61,815 nucleotides of DNA from DATJFH01 sp035495815 (GTDB lineage: Bacteria; Acidobacteriota; Terriglobia; Bryobacterales; Bryobacteraceae). Positions 1 through 8,456 of this stretch are shown here, in pieces. The position numbers were made by a program, and so were the translations under genes. The notes below the pieces were generated by a model. It was not told the DNA's origin. It was given only the letters and a program-made list of their open reading frames with translations, and did not search any database. The DNA lies in contig DATJFH010000245.1 of NCBI GenBank assembly GCA_035495815.1, positions 1 to 61,815 on the forward strand, given 5' to 3'. Numbering within the stretch: position 1 is the stretch's first letter; every line of letters begins with the position of its first letter.

Positions 1-1697
1 CCGCTGAACGGGCCCGCCTTCGCCGCGAAGCCGGCTTGGCCCAACCTCGTCACTTCCAGCGCCCACGGGAAAGATCCTTTACCGCTGACGAACGGGACCG
101 GGTCACGATCCTCTTCGGTGGCTTGACCTGGAAACACGAAGAGCTGATCAGGGCGGTTTTTCTGGGCAACGGTTATAAGTGCGAGATGGTTCCCGTGCCC
201 AATGTGGCCGCCTTCCAGATCGGCAAGGAGTTCGGCAACAACGGCCAGTGTAACCCGACTTACTTCACGGTCGGCAACCTCGTCCAGTATCTCCAGGGCC
301 TCGAGAAGCAAGGCATCCCGCGCCAGGAGATTTTGGACAACTACGTCTTCTTCACGGCCGGCTCCTGCGGGCCGTGCCGCTTCGGCATGTACGAAGCCGA
401 GTATCGCTTCGCGCTGCAGAATGCCGGTTTCGACGGCTTCCGCGTCCTGCTCTTCCAGCAGAACGACGGCATCAAGGCCGCTTCCGGCGAACCCGGCCTC
501 AAATTCACGGTCGACTTCGGCATCGGCATGCTCAACGCGCTCAACCTCGGCGACGTGATGAGCGACCTGATCTACCAGATCCGTCCGTTCGAAGTCAAAA
601 AGGGCGAAACCGACAAAGTCTTCCCCGAAGCCATGGAAGGACTCTGCCACATGCTGCGCAACCGGCACGTCGGCGATCTGATGGAACGGCTCCCCGGCTG
701 GGCCGGGAACCTGCTGATGAAGAATCGCGGCGTCAAGAACTGGACCTGCGCGCTGGCGAAAGTCAAAGAGCACCTCTACGGGAAGGAGTACCTGGACGGC
801 ATCGCCGCCTGCCGTGAAAAACTGAATTCGATCGAAGTGGACCGCCTCCGGGTCAAGCCCGTGGTGAAGATCACCGGCGAGTTCTGGGCCTCGATCACCG
901 AGGGCGACGGCAACTTCCACATGTTCGAGTTCCTGGAGCGCGAGGGCGCGCAGGTGCTGACCGAACCGATCGCCACCTGGGTTGCCTACATGCTCCATCA
1001 GGTCAAGGCGAACGGAGCGAACCGCCGGGCCATCGACGCGCCGTTCCGCAACCCCAAGTGGTACGAGCTCGACAAGCGCCTGAAGAATACGTTGAAGTAC
1101 CGCTCCAAGTGGGCCGGCCTCGTAGCCGGTGAAGCCATGTGGACTTATTTCTATCACCGCGTCGCCGACCGGATGGGAGGCATCACGCACCACCTGGTTC
1201 CCCAGCAGGAGCTGGCGCGGCTGGCGCATCCCTTCTATCATCAGCTCGCGCGTGGCGGCGAGGGCCATCTCGAAGTCGGCAAGAACGTTTACTATACGGT
1301 CAATCACCTCTGCCACATGGTCCTGGCGCTCAAGCCGTTCGGCTGCATGCCCTCCTCACAGTCGGACGGTGTCCAGTCGGCCGTGATCAACAAGTTTAAG
1401 GACATGGTATTCCTGCCCATCGAAACCTCCGGCGAAGGCGAAGTCAATGCCCACAGCCGCGTGCAGATGGCCCTCGGCGAAGCCAAGGCGAAAGCCAAGG
1501 CCGAGTTCGAAGCCACCCTGAAATCGACCGGCAAGCGCCTCGAAGACATCAAGGCGTTTGTGGCCGATCATCCCGAAATGCGCAAGCCGTTCTACCACGT
1601 GCCCCATCGTCCGGGTGTGGCCGGGACCGCGGCGCAATTCGTGCTCCACGTCAGCGAGCGTATGGACAAGGAAGGCCGCCGCAAGGCCGCCGCCTGA
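1..1697 (+). CDS. 2-hydroxyacyl-CoA dehydratase-like protein (COG3581 type), 5' end cut by window edge
   Basis: The frame is open from the first base; the first in-window start is a TTG at 36 without a Shine-Dalgarno sequence, so the gene probably begins outside the window. The protein has the signature of the benzoyl-CoA reductase/2-hydroxyglutaryl-CoA dehydratase relatives: GGLTWKHEELI near the N-terminus, a CNP site, and SCGPCRFGMYE, whose cysteines are typical iron-sulfur ligands in this family. No signal peptide or membrane segment is visible, so it should be cytosolic. The next gene starts 28 bases downstream and encodes the matching ATP-dependent activase, so the two very likely form one electron-transfer system. 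The real substrate is not evident; the COG3580/COG3581 group is largely uncharacterised, and I do not claim 2-hydroxyglutaryl-CoA as substrate. Confidence 0.85.
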   Translation, partial: AERARLRREAGLAQPRHFQRPRERSFTADERDRVTILFGGLTWKHEELIRAVFLGNGYKCEMVPVPNVAAFQIGKEFGNNGQCNPTYFTVGNLVQYLQGLEKQGIPRQEILDNYVFFTAGSCGPCRFGMYEAEYRFALQNAGFDGFRVLLFQQNDGIKAASGEPGLKFTVDFGIGMLNALNLGDVMSDLIYQIRPFEVKKGETDKVFPEAMEGLCHMLRNRHVGDLMERLPGWAGNLLMKNRGVKNWTCALAKVKEHLYGKEYLDGIAACREKLNSIEVDRLRVKPVVKITGEFWASITEGDGNFHMFEFLEREGAQVLTEPIATWVAYMLHQVKANGANRRAIDAPFRNPKWYELDKRLKNTLKYRSKWAGLVAGEAMWTYFYHRVADRMGGITHHLVPQQELARLAHPFYHQLARGGEGHLEVGKNVYYTVNHLCHMVLALKPFGCMPSSQSDGVQSAVINKFKDMVFLPIETSGEGEVNAHSRVQMALGEAKAKAKAEFEATLKSTGKRLEDIKAFVADHPEMRKPFYHVPHRPGVAGTAAQFVLHVSERMDKEGRRKAAA

Positions 1698-1725
1698 TCG
1701 CAAATCCTCGAGCGAGGTCGACCCG

Positions 1726-4700
1726 ATGCAAGATGAACTGATGGTAGGTCTGGACGTAGGGTCCACGACGGTCAAGGCTGTTGTCGTCCGCCGTGAAGAC
1801 GACCACATGGTCTGGCAGGATTATCAGCGGCACGAGACCAAACAGCCCGAGAAATCGCTGGAGTTTCTGCGCCGCATGGAGGCCGAAGCCGGCATCAGCG
1901 TACGCAACTGCCGCGTCTTCGTCACCGGCTCGGGCGGCGGCGGTATCGCCTCGATGGTCGGCGGGAAATTCGTCCAGGAAGTCACCGCGGTTTCTCTCGC
2001 CGTGGAAAAACTGCACCCGGAAGTCTATTCCGTGGTGGAACTGGGCGGGCAGGACGCCAAGATCATCGTCTTCAAGGACGATGATGACAGCGGCCGCAAG
2101 AAGAAGATCCCGTCCATGAACGACAAGTGCGCCGGCGGCACCGGCGCGGTCATCGACAAAATCAACGCCAAGCTCAAAATCCCGGCGGTCGATCTGGGCA
2201 ACCAGGGCTACCACGGGATCAAGCTCCACAAGGTGGCTGGAAAGTGCGGCGTGTTCGCCGAGACCGACATCAACGGCCTTCAGAAGGAAGGCACGCCTCC
2301 CGACGAGCTGATGGCTTCGCTGTTCGAAGCCATCGTCCTCCAAAACCTCTCCGTGCTCACCCGCGGCCACACGCTGCGCCCGCACGTGCTGCTGCTGGGC
2401 GGCCCCAACTCCTTCATCCGCGGCATGCGTGAAGCCTGGCAGGCCAATATTCCACGCATGTGGAAAGAGCGTAAAGTCGAAATCCCCGAAGGCGCCAGGC
2501 CCGAGGACCTCATCAAGGTTCCCGGCAATGCGCAATACTTCGCCGCCCTCGGCGCCGTCGAATTCGGGAAGGATGAAGACGACGAGGTCGGCCGCTATCA
2601 GGGCGTCACCGACCTGGTCCACTACATCGACTTCGGCCGGCAGGCCGAGAAGGACAACGCCGGCGGCTCCGGCCTGGTCGAATCGCCCGAAGAGCTGGAG
2701 TCCTTCAAAACCGCCTACCGCCGCCAGAAGTTTACTCCCGCCGTCCTCCAGCGCGGCAGCACCGTGGGCGGCTTCATCGGCATCGACGGCGGTTCCACCT
2801 CCACCAAGGCCGTTCTCATCTCCGAAGAGGGCGATATCATCTGCAAGTCCTACCAGCTCTCGAACGGCAATCCGATTCAGGACACCATCGAGCAGTTCGA
2901 AGCCATCCGCAAGCAGGTGGAAGATCAGGGCGCCAGCCTCGAAGTGCTGGGCGTCGGAACCACCGGCTACGCCAAGGACGTGCTCCGCGATGTCCTCAAG
3001 GCGGACGTGGGCCTGGTCGAAACGGTGGCCCACACCGAATCGGCGCTCAAATTCTACGACGATCCGCACGTGATCGTCGACGTGGGCGGGCAGGATATCA
3101 AGCTCATCGTCCTCAAGAACGGCCGCGTCAAGGATTTCAAGCTCAACACGCAGTGCTCGGCCGGCAACGGCTACTTCCTCCAGTCCACCGCCGAAGGCTT
3201 TGGCCTCAAAGTGGAGCAGTTCGCCGACCTCGCCTTCTCGGCCCGGTCGATGCCCGTATTCGGCTACGGTTGCGCCGTGTTCATGCAGTCCGACATCGTG
3301 AACTTCCAGCGCCAGGGCTGGCGCGCCGAGGAGATCCTGGCCGGACTCGCCGCCGTGCTGCCGAAGAACGTGTTCCTCTACGTGGCCGCCATTCCCAACC
3401 TGGCCGCGCTGGGCTCGCGCTTCGTGCTCCAGGGCGGGACGCAGAACAATATCGCCGTCGTCAAGGCGGAAGTGGACTTCATCCGCAACAGCTTCCGCGC
3501 CGCCGGCCAGAAGCCCGAAATTATCGTCCATCAGCATTGCGGTGAATCCGGCGCCATCGGCGCGGGCGTCGAGGCCCTGCGCCTGTGGAAGAACGGCAAG
3601 CGCACCAGCTTCATCGGGCTGGACGCGGTCCGCAACATCCAATACCGCACCTCCCGCAACGAGGATACGCGCTGCCACTTCTGTAAGAACGAGTGCCTGC
3701 GCACCTTCATCGACGTCAGCACCGGCGGAGGGCAGTTCCTGCCCCTCGGCCAACTCCAGCCGCAGCAGAAGAAGACCAAAGTCCCGTTGATGGTGGGCGA
3801 GCAGCGCCTGATCATCGCCACCTGCGAGAAGGGAACCGTCGAGGACGTCGACGAGATGAAGGAGATCAAGGCCGGCCTGGATTCGGTCAAGGGCTCCAAC
3901 CCGAATTTCGTGGATATCGCCGCGCGTGAAGTTTTCAAGATGCGTACGGTGAAGAACGTCGCCGACCCCGTTCCGGCCAAGAGCTGGTTCAAGAAGAACG
4001 ACCAGCGCATCGCCCTGATGCAGAACCGCAAGCATATCAAGATCGGAATTCCGCGGGTCCTGAATATTTACACCTACGCCCCTTTGTTCAACGCTTACCT
4101 GCAGAGCCTCGGAGTCCTGTCGGAGAACATCGTCTACTCCGATTTCACCAGCGGTGAGCTGTACCGTATGGGCTCGACCCGCGGCGCCATCGATCCCTGC
4201 TTCCCGGCCAAGATCGGCATCGCCCACGTCCACAACCTGATCGCCATCAAGGGCGCCCGCAAGCAGTTCAACGTGATCTTCTTCCCGATGTTCGACGTGC
4301 TCAGCACCCCGCTGGTGAAGCTGACCGGTTCGAACGCCTGCCCCACGGTCACGGCCACCCCCGAAACCGTCAAGGCGGCCTACACCAAGGAGAACAACGT
4401 CTTCGCCGAGCACGGCATCACCTACATCGACCCCATGGTCAACACGCGCGACAGGAAGCTGTTCGCGCAGCAGATGTTCCAGGCCTGGAATCCGTTCCTC
4501 GGCCTGTCGGAAGAAGAGAACCAGCGCGCCGTCGATGTCGGCTTCCAGGCGCTCGAGGAGTTCGAGGCCGGCATTCGCCGCCGCGCCCGCGAGGTCATGG
4601 ACCAGCTCGAGCGCGAGGACCGCATCGGCATCGTCATGCTGGGCCGCCCCTACCACCACGATCCGGGGCTCAACCACGAAATCATGGAGGAGTTCCAGAA

Positions 4701-5208
4701 GCTCGGCTACCCCATCTTCTCCCAGAACACGCTCCCCATGGACGAGGACCTGCTCGACCGACTGTTCGGCGAGGAAGTCCGCGCCGGGACCATCAGCCAC
4801 CCGCTCGAGATCAACGACGTCTGGAAGCAGTCCTATTCCACCAGCACCAACCATAAGGTGTGGGCGGCGAAGTTTACCGCGCGGCATCCGAACCTGGTCG
4901 CCCTCGAAGTCTCGAGCTTCAAGTGCGGCCACGACGCCCCCATCTACGGCGTTATCGAGGGCATCATCGAGAAGTCCGGCACCCCGTACTTCTGCTTCAA
5001 GGATCTGGACGAGAACAAGCCCTCGGGCTCCATCCGGATCCGCGTCGAGACCATCGACTACTTCCTCAAACGCTACCGCGAGGACATCATCAAGCGGCGT
5101 GTTACCGAGGAGATGATCGAAGAACAGCTGGCCGAGTACGAGCGCCAGTTGCGCGCGGTACAGGGACCCCGTCCCTCGCAGCAGGACCTGGTGCTCATCA
5201 ATACTTAG
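1726..5208 (+). CDS. Acyl-CoA dehydratase activase, two BadF/BadG ATPase domains fused to DUF2229
   Basis: An 1160-residue fusion. Two ASKHA-type activase domains lie at about residues 5-290 and 347-600 (phosphate loops LDVGSTTVKAV and IDGGSTSTKAV). Each carries the two cysteines that bind the bridging [4Fe-4S] cluster in HgdC-type activases: C135/C174 and C477/C516. A cysteine group (C650, C653, C657) follows, then a DUF2229 (COG3580) region from about 715 with GRPYHHDPGLNHE. Known activases are homodimers sharing one cluster, so the tandem could hold it within a single chain (inference). ATP hydrolysis would drive a low-potential electron into the dehydratase partner encoded just upstream. 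The ATG at 1726 is chosen because the protein then begins directly with the first ATPase strand; the longer in-frame start at 1558 would overlap the upstream gene by 140 bases. Confidence 0.9.
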   Translation: MQDELMVGLDVGSTTVKAVVVRREDDHMVWQDYQRHETKQPEKSLEFLRRMEAEAGISVRNCRVFVTGSGGGGIASMVGGKFVQEVTAVSLAVEKLHPEVYSVVELGGQDAKIIVFKDDDDSGRKKKIPSMNDKCAGGTGAVIDKINAKLKIPAVDLGNQGYHGIKLHKVAGKCGVFAETDINGLQKEGTPPDELMASLFEAIVLQNLSVLTRGHTLRPHVLLLGGPNSFIRGMREAWQANIPRMWKERKVEIPEGARPEDLIKVPGNAQYFAALGAVEFGKDEDDEVGRYQGVTDLVHYIDFGRQAEKDNAGGSGLVESPEELESFKTAYRRQKFTPAVLQRGSTVGGFIGIDGGSTSTKAVLISEEGDIICKSYQLSNGNPIQDTIEQFEAIRKQVEDQGASLEVLGVGTTGYAKDVLRDVLKADVGLVETVAHTESALKFYDDPHVIVDVGGQDIKLIVLKNGRVKDFKLNTQCSAGNGYFLQSTAEGFGLKVEQFADLAFSARSMPVFGYGCAVFMQSDIVNFQRQGWRAEEILAGLAAVLPKNVFLYVAAIPNLAALGSRFVLQGGTQNNIAVVKAEVDFIRNSFRAAGQKPEIIVHQHCGESGAIGAGVEALRLWKNGKRTSFIGLDAVRNIQYRTSRNEDTRCHFCKNECLRTFIDVSTGGGQFLPLGQLQPQQKKTKVPLMVGEQRLIIATCEKGTVEDVDEMKEIKAGLDSVKGSNPNFVDIAAREVFKMRTVKNVADPVPAKSWFKKNDQRIALMQNRKHIKIGIPRVLNIYTYAPLFNAYLQSLGVLSENIVYSDFTSGELYRMGSTRGAIDPCFPAKIGIAHVHNLIAIKGARKQFNVIFFPMFDVLSTPLVKLTGSNACPTVTATPETVKAAYTKENNVFAEHGITYIDPMVNTRDRKLFAQQMFQAWNPFLGLSEEENQRAVDVGFQALEEFEAGIRRRAREVMDQLEREDRIGIVMLGRPYHHDPGLNHEIMEEFQKLGYPIFSQNTLPMDEDLLDRLFGEEVRAGTISHPLEINDVWKQSYSTSTNHKVWAAKFTARHPNLVALEVSSFKCGHDAPIYGVIEGIIEKSGTPYFCFKDLDENKPSGSIRIRVETIDYFLKRYREDIIKRRVTEEMIEEQLAEYERQLRAVQGPRPSQQDLVLINT

Positions 5209-5229
5209 CGGCTCTTGCTCGCGAATGAC

Positions 5230-5256
5230 GCGCCGGGGCGGCCTCCGTCCCGGCGC
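5230..5256 (+). terminator. GC-rich hairpin after the activase gene
   Basis: An 8-bp perfect inverted repeat (GCGCCGGG / CCCGGCGC) with an 11-base loop, 21 bases after the activase stop and before the next promoter. There is no T tract, so if it terminates transcription it would need help from Rho or be inefficient. Confidence 0.35.
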
Positions 5257-5271
5257 CTGCCATGAGGGCCC

Positions 5272-5299
5272 TTGTATTTACGCCCTGACCGTGTATACT
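5272..5299 (+). promoter_or_regulatory. Sigma70-type promoter of the ankyrin/cyclase-repeat gene
   Basis: TTGTAT at 5272-5277 and TATACT at 5294-5299 are separated by 16 bases. Transcription would start near 5306 and the leader contains AGGAG before the ATG at 5324. Confidence 0.5.
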
Positions 5300-5323
5300 A
5301 ATCGCATCTGTAGGAGTAAGTTG

Positions 5324-7279
5324 ATGCGATCTCTCTCTCTTTTCACCGTTTTTTATGTGGCCGCCGGACTCTCTGCGGCAGAGCCCAACGTCAGTGACAA
5401 GTTCTACAATGCCATCCGCACCGGCGATCAAGCCGCCGTGGACAAACTGCTCGCCGGCGGAGCCGACGTCAATACCCGCGATTCGAGGGGCAACACGCCT
5501 CTCATGTACGCCGCCGCTGTCGGCTCCCCAAGCATGCTCCGGAACCTGCTCGACAAAGGCGCCGACCCAAAGGCCAAAAATACTTTCGATTCCACGGCGC
5601 TGATGTGGTGCTCGAACGACCTTGCCAAAGTCCGGCTGTTGCTCGATAAGGGCGCCGACGTAAACGCCAGGACGAAGCAGGGCGGTTCCGTGCTCTTCAT
5701 CGCCGCGGCGCACGACGGCAATGCCGCCGTGATACGGCTGTTGCTCGAGCGCGGGGCGGACACGAAAGCGCCTGGACCCGCCGGAGCTACCGCCGCCCTC
5801 ATGATGTCGGCCAGGGCAAACGATACCGAAAGCGCCAAGCTGTTGCTCGAGCAGGGAGCTGTAGTTAAAGCCAAGGGCTTTGCGGGATTCACGGCCCTGA
5901 TCAGCGCCGCCGGCTACGGCAACGCCGGTCTCGTGAAACTGCTGCTGGCGCGCGGCGCGGATGTCAACGCCCAGACCGACCCGGCGTTCGAGAAGGTCAA
6001 GAACGGGGATATCGGCATCGGCAGCCTCACTCCGCTCCTGCTCGCCGTCAATGCCCCGAGCCCGGAGACCGTGCGCCTCCTGCTGGACGCCGGAGCCGAC
6101 GTCAATGTCCGTGACGTCCGCGGCATGACGCCCCTGATGCTGGCCGTCGCCAGCGATCACGCCGACCCGGAGATCGTTCGCCTCCTGCTGGCCAAATCCC
6201 CGGCCATGGACGCCAGGTCCAAAAACGGGGAGACGGCGCTCGATTGGGCCCTGAAGTTCCGGAATCCCGCCATCCTGCCCCTGATTCGCAAGGCATCCAC
6301 CGGTATCGAGCCCGCCTCGCACCCGCCGGTGTCCATCTCCTACGCCAAAGTCGACGCCCGGTCCGCCGTGGAAAAAAGCGTGGCCATGATGCAGAAAACC
6401 TACACCTCGTTTTTCCGGGAAGGGGGCTGCGTCGGCTGCCATGCCGGGAATATTACGAGCATGACCGTCGCCGCCGCCCGCGCCAGGGGCGTTCGCGTCG
6501 ACGAGCCCGCCGCGGCCGAGCTGGCCCGATCCACGCGCGTTCAGTACACGTCCCAGGTAGAAGGTATGCTTCAGAGACAGGACCCCCCGGCCGTCGAGAT
6601 CCTGATGATGTCCCTCATGGGCCTCGCCAGCGAGCGCGTTCCGGCCGACCGCACGATCGACGCCGTTGTCCACAACATCGCCGCGCAGCAGCATGCCGAC
6701 GGCTCCTGGGGATCTTACGGCATCATGCGCCCTCCCACGGCCGATAGTCTGATCTCCCTTACCGCCTTCGGGATCCGGTCCCTTCGCGACTACACGCTCC
6801 CGGCCAGAAAGGCCGAATTCGAGGAGCGCATCGCCCGGGCCGCCCGCTGGCTCCAGTCGGCCGAGCCGGTTACCACCGAAGACGCCGTCATGCAGTTGCT
6901 CGGCTTGAAATGGGCCGGGCTCGGCGCCTCCTCCATCGACCGTGCCGCCAGGCGCGTTCTCGCCTTGCAGCGCGCCGACGGCGGCTGGGCCCAGACGCCC
7001 CACCTCCAGTCCGATGCGTACGCCACCGGCACGGCTCTCTGGGCGCTGAGGGAAGCCGGCGCCGGCAAGGCGCAGGCGCATAAGAAGGGCGTCTCGTTCC
7101 TGCTCTCCACCCAGGCGGCCGACGGGACCTGGCACGTGGTCAGCCGCGCTCCCAAGTTTCAACCCTATTTCGAGAGTGGATTCCCGTACGCTCACGATCA
7201 GTGGATATCCCAGTGGGCCACCGGTTACGCTTCGCTCGCGTTGAGTTATTCACTGCCGGAAACACGAGCGTCCAAGTAG
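5324..7279 (+). CDS. Exported ankyrin-repeat protein with CxxCH haem motif and terpene-cyclase-like repeats
   Basis: A 651-residue protein. The ATG at 5324 follows AGGAG at good spacing and opens a signal peptide (hydrophobic stretch ending in LSAAEP), so the earlier in-frame start at 5225 is not used. Residues about 25-330 contain roughly eight ankyrin repeats of the form LLLDKGADVNARxxxGxT. C369-V-G-C372-H373 is a single c-type haem-binding motif. The C-terminal third has three repeats like those of squalene-hopene cyclase and prenyltransferase alpha/alpha barrels (QHADGSWG, QRADGGWAQ, QAADGTWH). The ankyrin half should serve protein binding in the periplasm; the barrel-like part may be only structural since no DXDD-type cyclase motif is seen. 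The combination is unusual; function is unknown. Confidence 0.85.
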   Translation: MRSLSLFTVFYVAAGLSAAEPNVSDKFYNAIRTGDQAAVDKLLAGGADVNTRDSRGNTPLMYAAAVGSPSMLRNLLDKGADPKAKNTFDSTALMWCSNDLAKVRLLLDKGADVNARTKQGGSVLFIAAAHDGNAAVIRLLLERGADTKAPGPAGATAALMMSARANDTESAKLLLEQGAVVKAKGFAGFTALISAAGYGNAGLVKLLLARGADVNAQTDPAFEKVKNGDIGIGSLTPLLLAVNAPSPETVRLLLDAGADVNVRDVRGMTPLMLAVASDHADPEIVRLLLAKSPAMDARSKNGETALDWALKFRNPAILPLIRKASTGIEPASHPPVSISYAKVDARSAVEKSVAMMQKTYTSFFREGGCVGCHAGNITSMTVAAARARGVRVDEPAAAELARSTRVQYTSQVEGMLQRQDPPAVEILMMSLMGLASERVPADRTIDAVVHNIAAQQHADGSWGSYGIMRPPTADSLISLTAFGIRSLRDYTLPARKAEFEERIARAARWLQSAEPVTTEDAVMQLLGLKWAGLGASSIDRAARRVLALQRADGGWAQTPHLQSDAYATGTALWALREAGAGKAQAHKKGVSFLLSTQAADGTWHVVSRAPKFQPYFESGFPYAHDQWISQWATGYASLALSYSLPETRASK

Positions 7280-7355
7280 CCGGGATGCGGCCACCGGCGT
7301 CGGCGCGCCTTAATCGTGGTATCCGCCGGCCGGGTAAGCGAAAATTGAATCAGGT

Positions 7356-8456
7356 ATGGCGAACGACGCGCTGACCGGCGGTTCCGTCGGAGTCTTCACT
7401 CTGTTCGGCGTGCCGGTTCGTCTGCACTTCACGTTTCTGCTTCTGTTGGTTTTCCTGCTGTTCATCGGAATCGGCGAGCGGCAGTCGGGAGCAAGCACCG
7501 CCGTCTATATCCTGGCCCTGTTCGGATCGGTCCTCCTGCATGAGCTCGGTCATGCTCTGGTGGCGCGCCGCTTCGGCATTCGGACCCTGGAAATCGTCAT
7601 GTTTCCGATCGGCGGCGTCTCCCGTCCGGAGCGCCCCCCCAAGGCTCGCGAGGAATTCTGGATCGCGCTCGCCGGACCCGCCGTCAACCTGCTGATCGCC
7701 GCCGCCATCGCCTTCTGGGCCTGGCGTTGGAACCGGCTTCTCCCGGTCTCCGAGCTCCTGCAGCCGACCGACGCCAACCTCGCCCAGCGAATCGGCGTGG
7801 GGAACCTCGCGCTCGCTCTGTTCAATCTCTTACCCGCCTTTCCCATGGATGGAGGCCGCGTCATGCGCTCGCTGCTGGCGCGGAGCCGGCCGGAAGATGA
7901 AGCTACGCGAATTACGGCAGCCACTGGACAGATGCTCGCCATCGCCCTGGGCCTGTTCGGTCTCCTGTCCGCCAATTTCATGCTCCTCTTCATCGCCATG
8001 TTCGTCTATCTGGGCGCCCAGCAGGAAGGCGCTGCCGCGCGCGGGCGCATCCTCACCGTGGGTTTCCCGGTTAGCGCGGCCATGGTCACCGACTTCCGTA
8101 CCCTTCAGCATGGCGACACCATTCGCGACGCCGGTAATCTGCTGCTGGCCACCTCCCAGCAGGATTTTCCCGTGATGCACGGCGGGCAGGTGGTGGGCCT
8201 GCTGACCCGCAGCGCCCTCATGCGGGCCATGCTTTCGCAGGGACCCGACGCTTACGTCGCCGGCGCCATGGACCGCGCCTTCGTCCGAGTCCCACCCGAC
8301 ATGGATCTCTCCGAGGCTTTCGGCAAGTCCAGCGGCGCCTGCGTTCTGGTCATGAACGGGGACTCGCTGCTCGGCCTGCTCACCGCCGAAAATCTTTCCG
8401 AATTTCTGGTGCTGCGCCAGATCGGTCTCATGCAGTCCAAGACCCGGACGTCATGA
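7356..8456 (+). CDS. Site-2 protease (M50 family) with C-terminal CBS domain pair
   Basis: A 366-residue integral membrane zinc protease. The metal site is HELGH at H62-E63-x-x-H66 within a membrane helix, and the third ligand is in NLLPAFPMDGGR (D165). Several hydrophobic segments cover residues 20-215; residues about 235-350 hold two CBS modules with the usual G-LTR/LLTAENL pattern, which in this subfamily sense adenine nucleotides. This architecture matches the Rip3/SpoIVFB-like group that cleaves membrane-bound regulators. The substrate is not identifiable here. Its last codons overlap the next gene by 4 bases (ATGA), so it is translationally coupled to the NADH dehydrogenase. Confidence 0.9.
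   Translation: MANDALTGGSVGVFTLFGVPVRLHFTFLLLLVFLLFIGIGERQSGASTAVYILALFGSVLLHELGHALVARRFGIRTLEIVMFPIGGVSRPERPPKAREEFWIALAGPAVNLLIAAAIAFWAWRWNRLLPVSELLQPTDANLAQRIGVGNLALALFNLLPAFPMDGGRVMRSLLARSRPEDEATRITAATGQMLAIALGLFGLLSANFMLLFIAMFVYLGAQQEGAAARGRILTVGFPVSAAMVTDFRTLQHGDTIRDAGNLLLATSQQDFPVMHGGQVVGLLTRSALMRAMLSQGPDAYVAGAMDRAFVRVPPDMDLSEAFGKSSGACVLVMNGDSLLGLLTAENLSEFLVLRQIGLMQSKTRTS

Noticed and set aside
1651..4932. A 1093-residue open frame antisense to the activase gene
   Set aside because: High GC makes long antisense frames common; this one has no recognisable domain and mirrors the codon pattern of the real gene.
6428..6442. Multi-haem cytochrome in the ankyrin-type protein
   Set aside because: Only one CxxCH motif exists, so a multi-haem protein is not supported.
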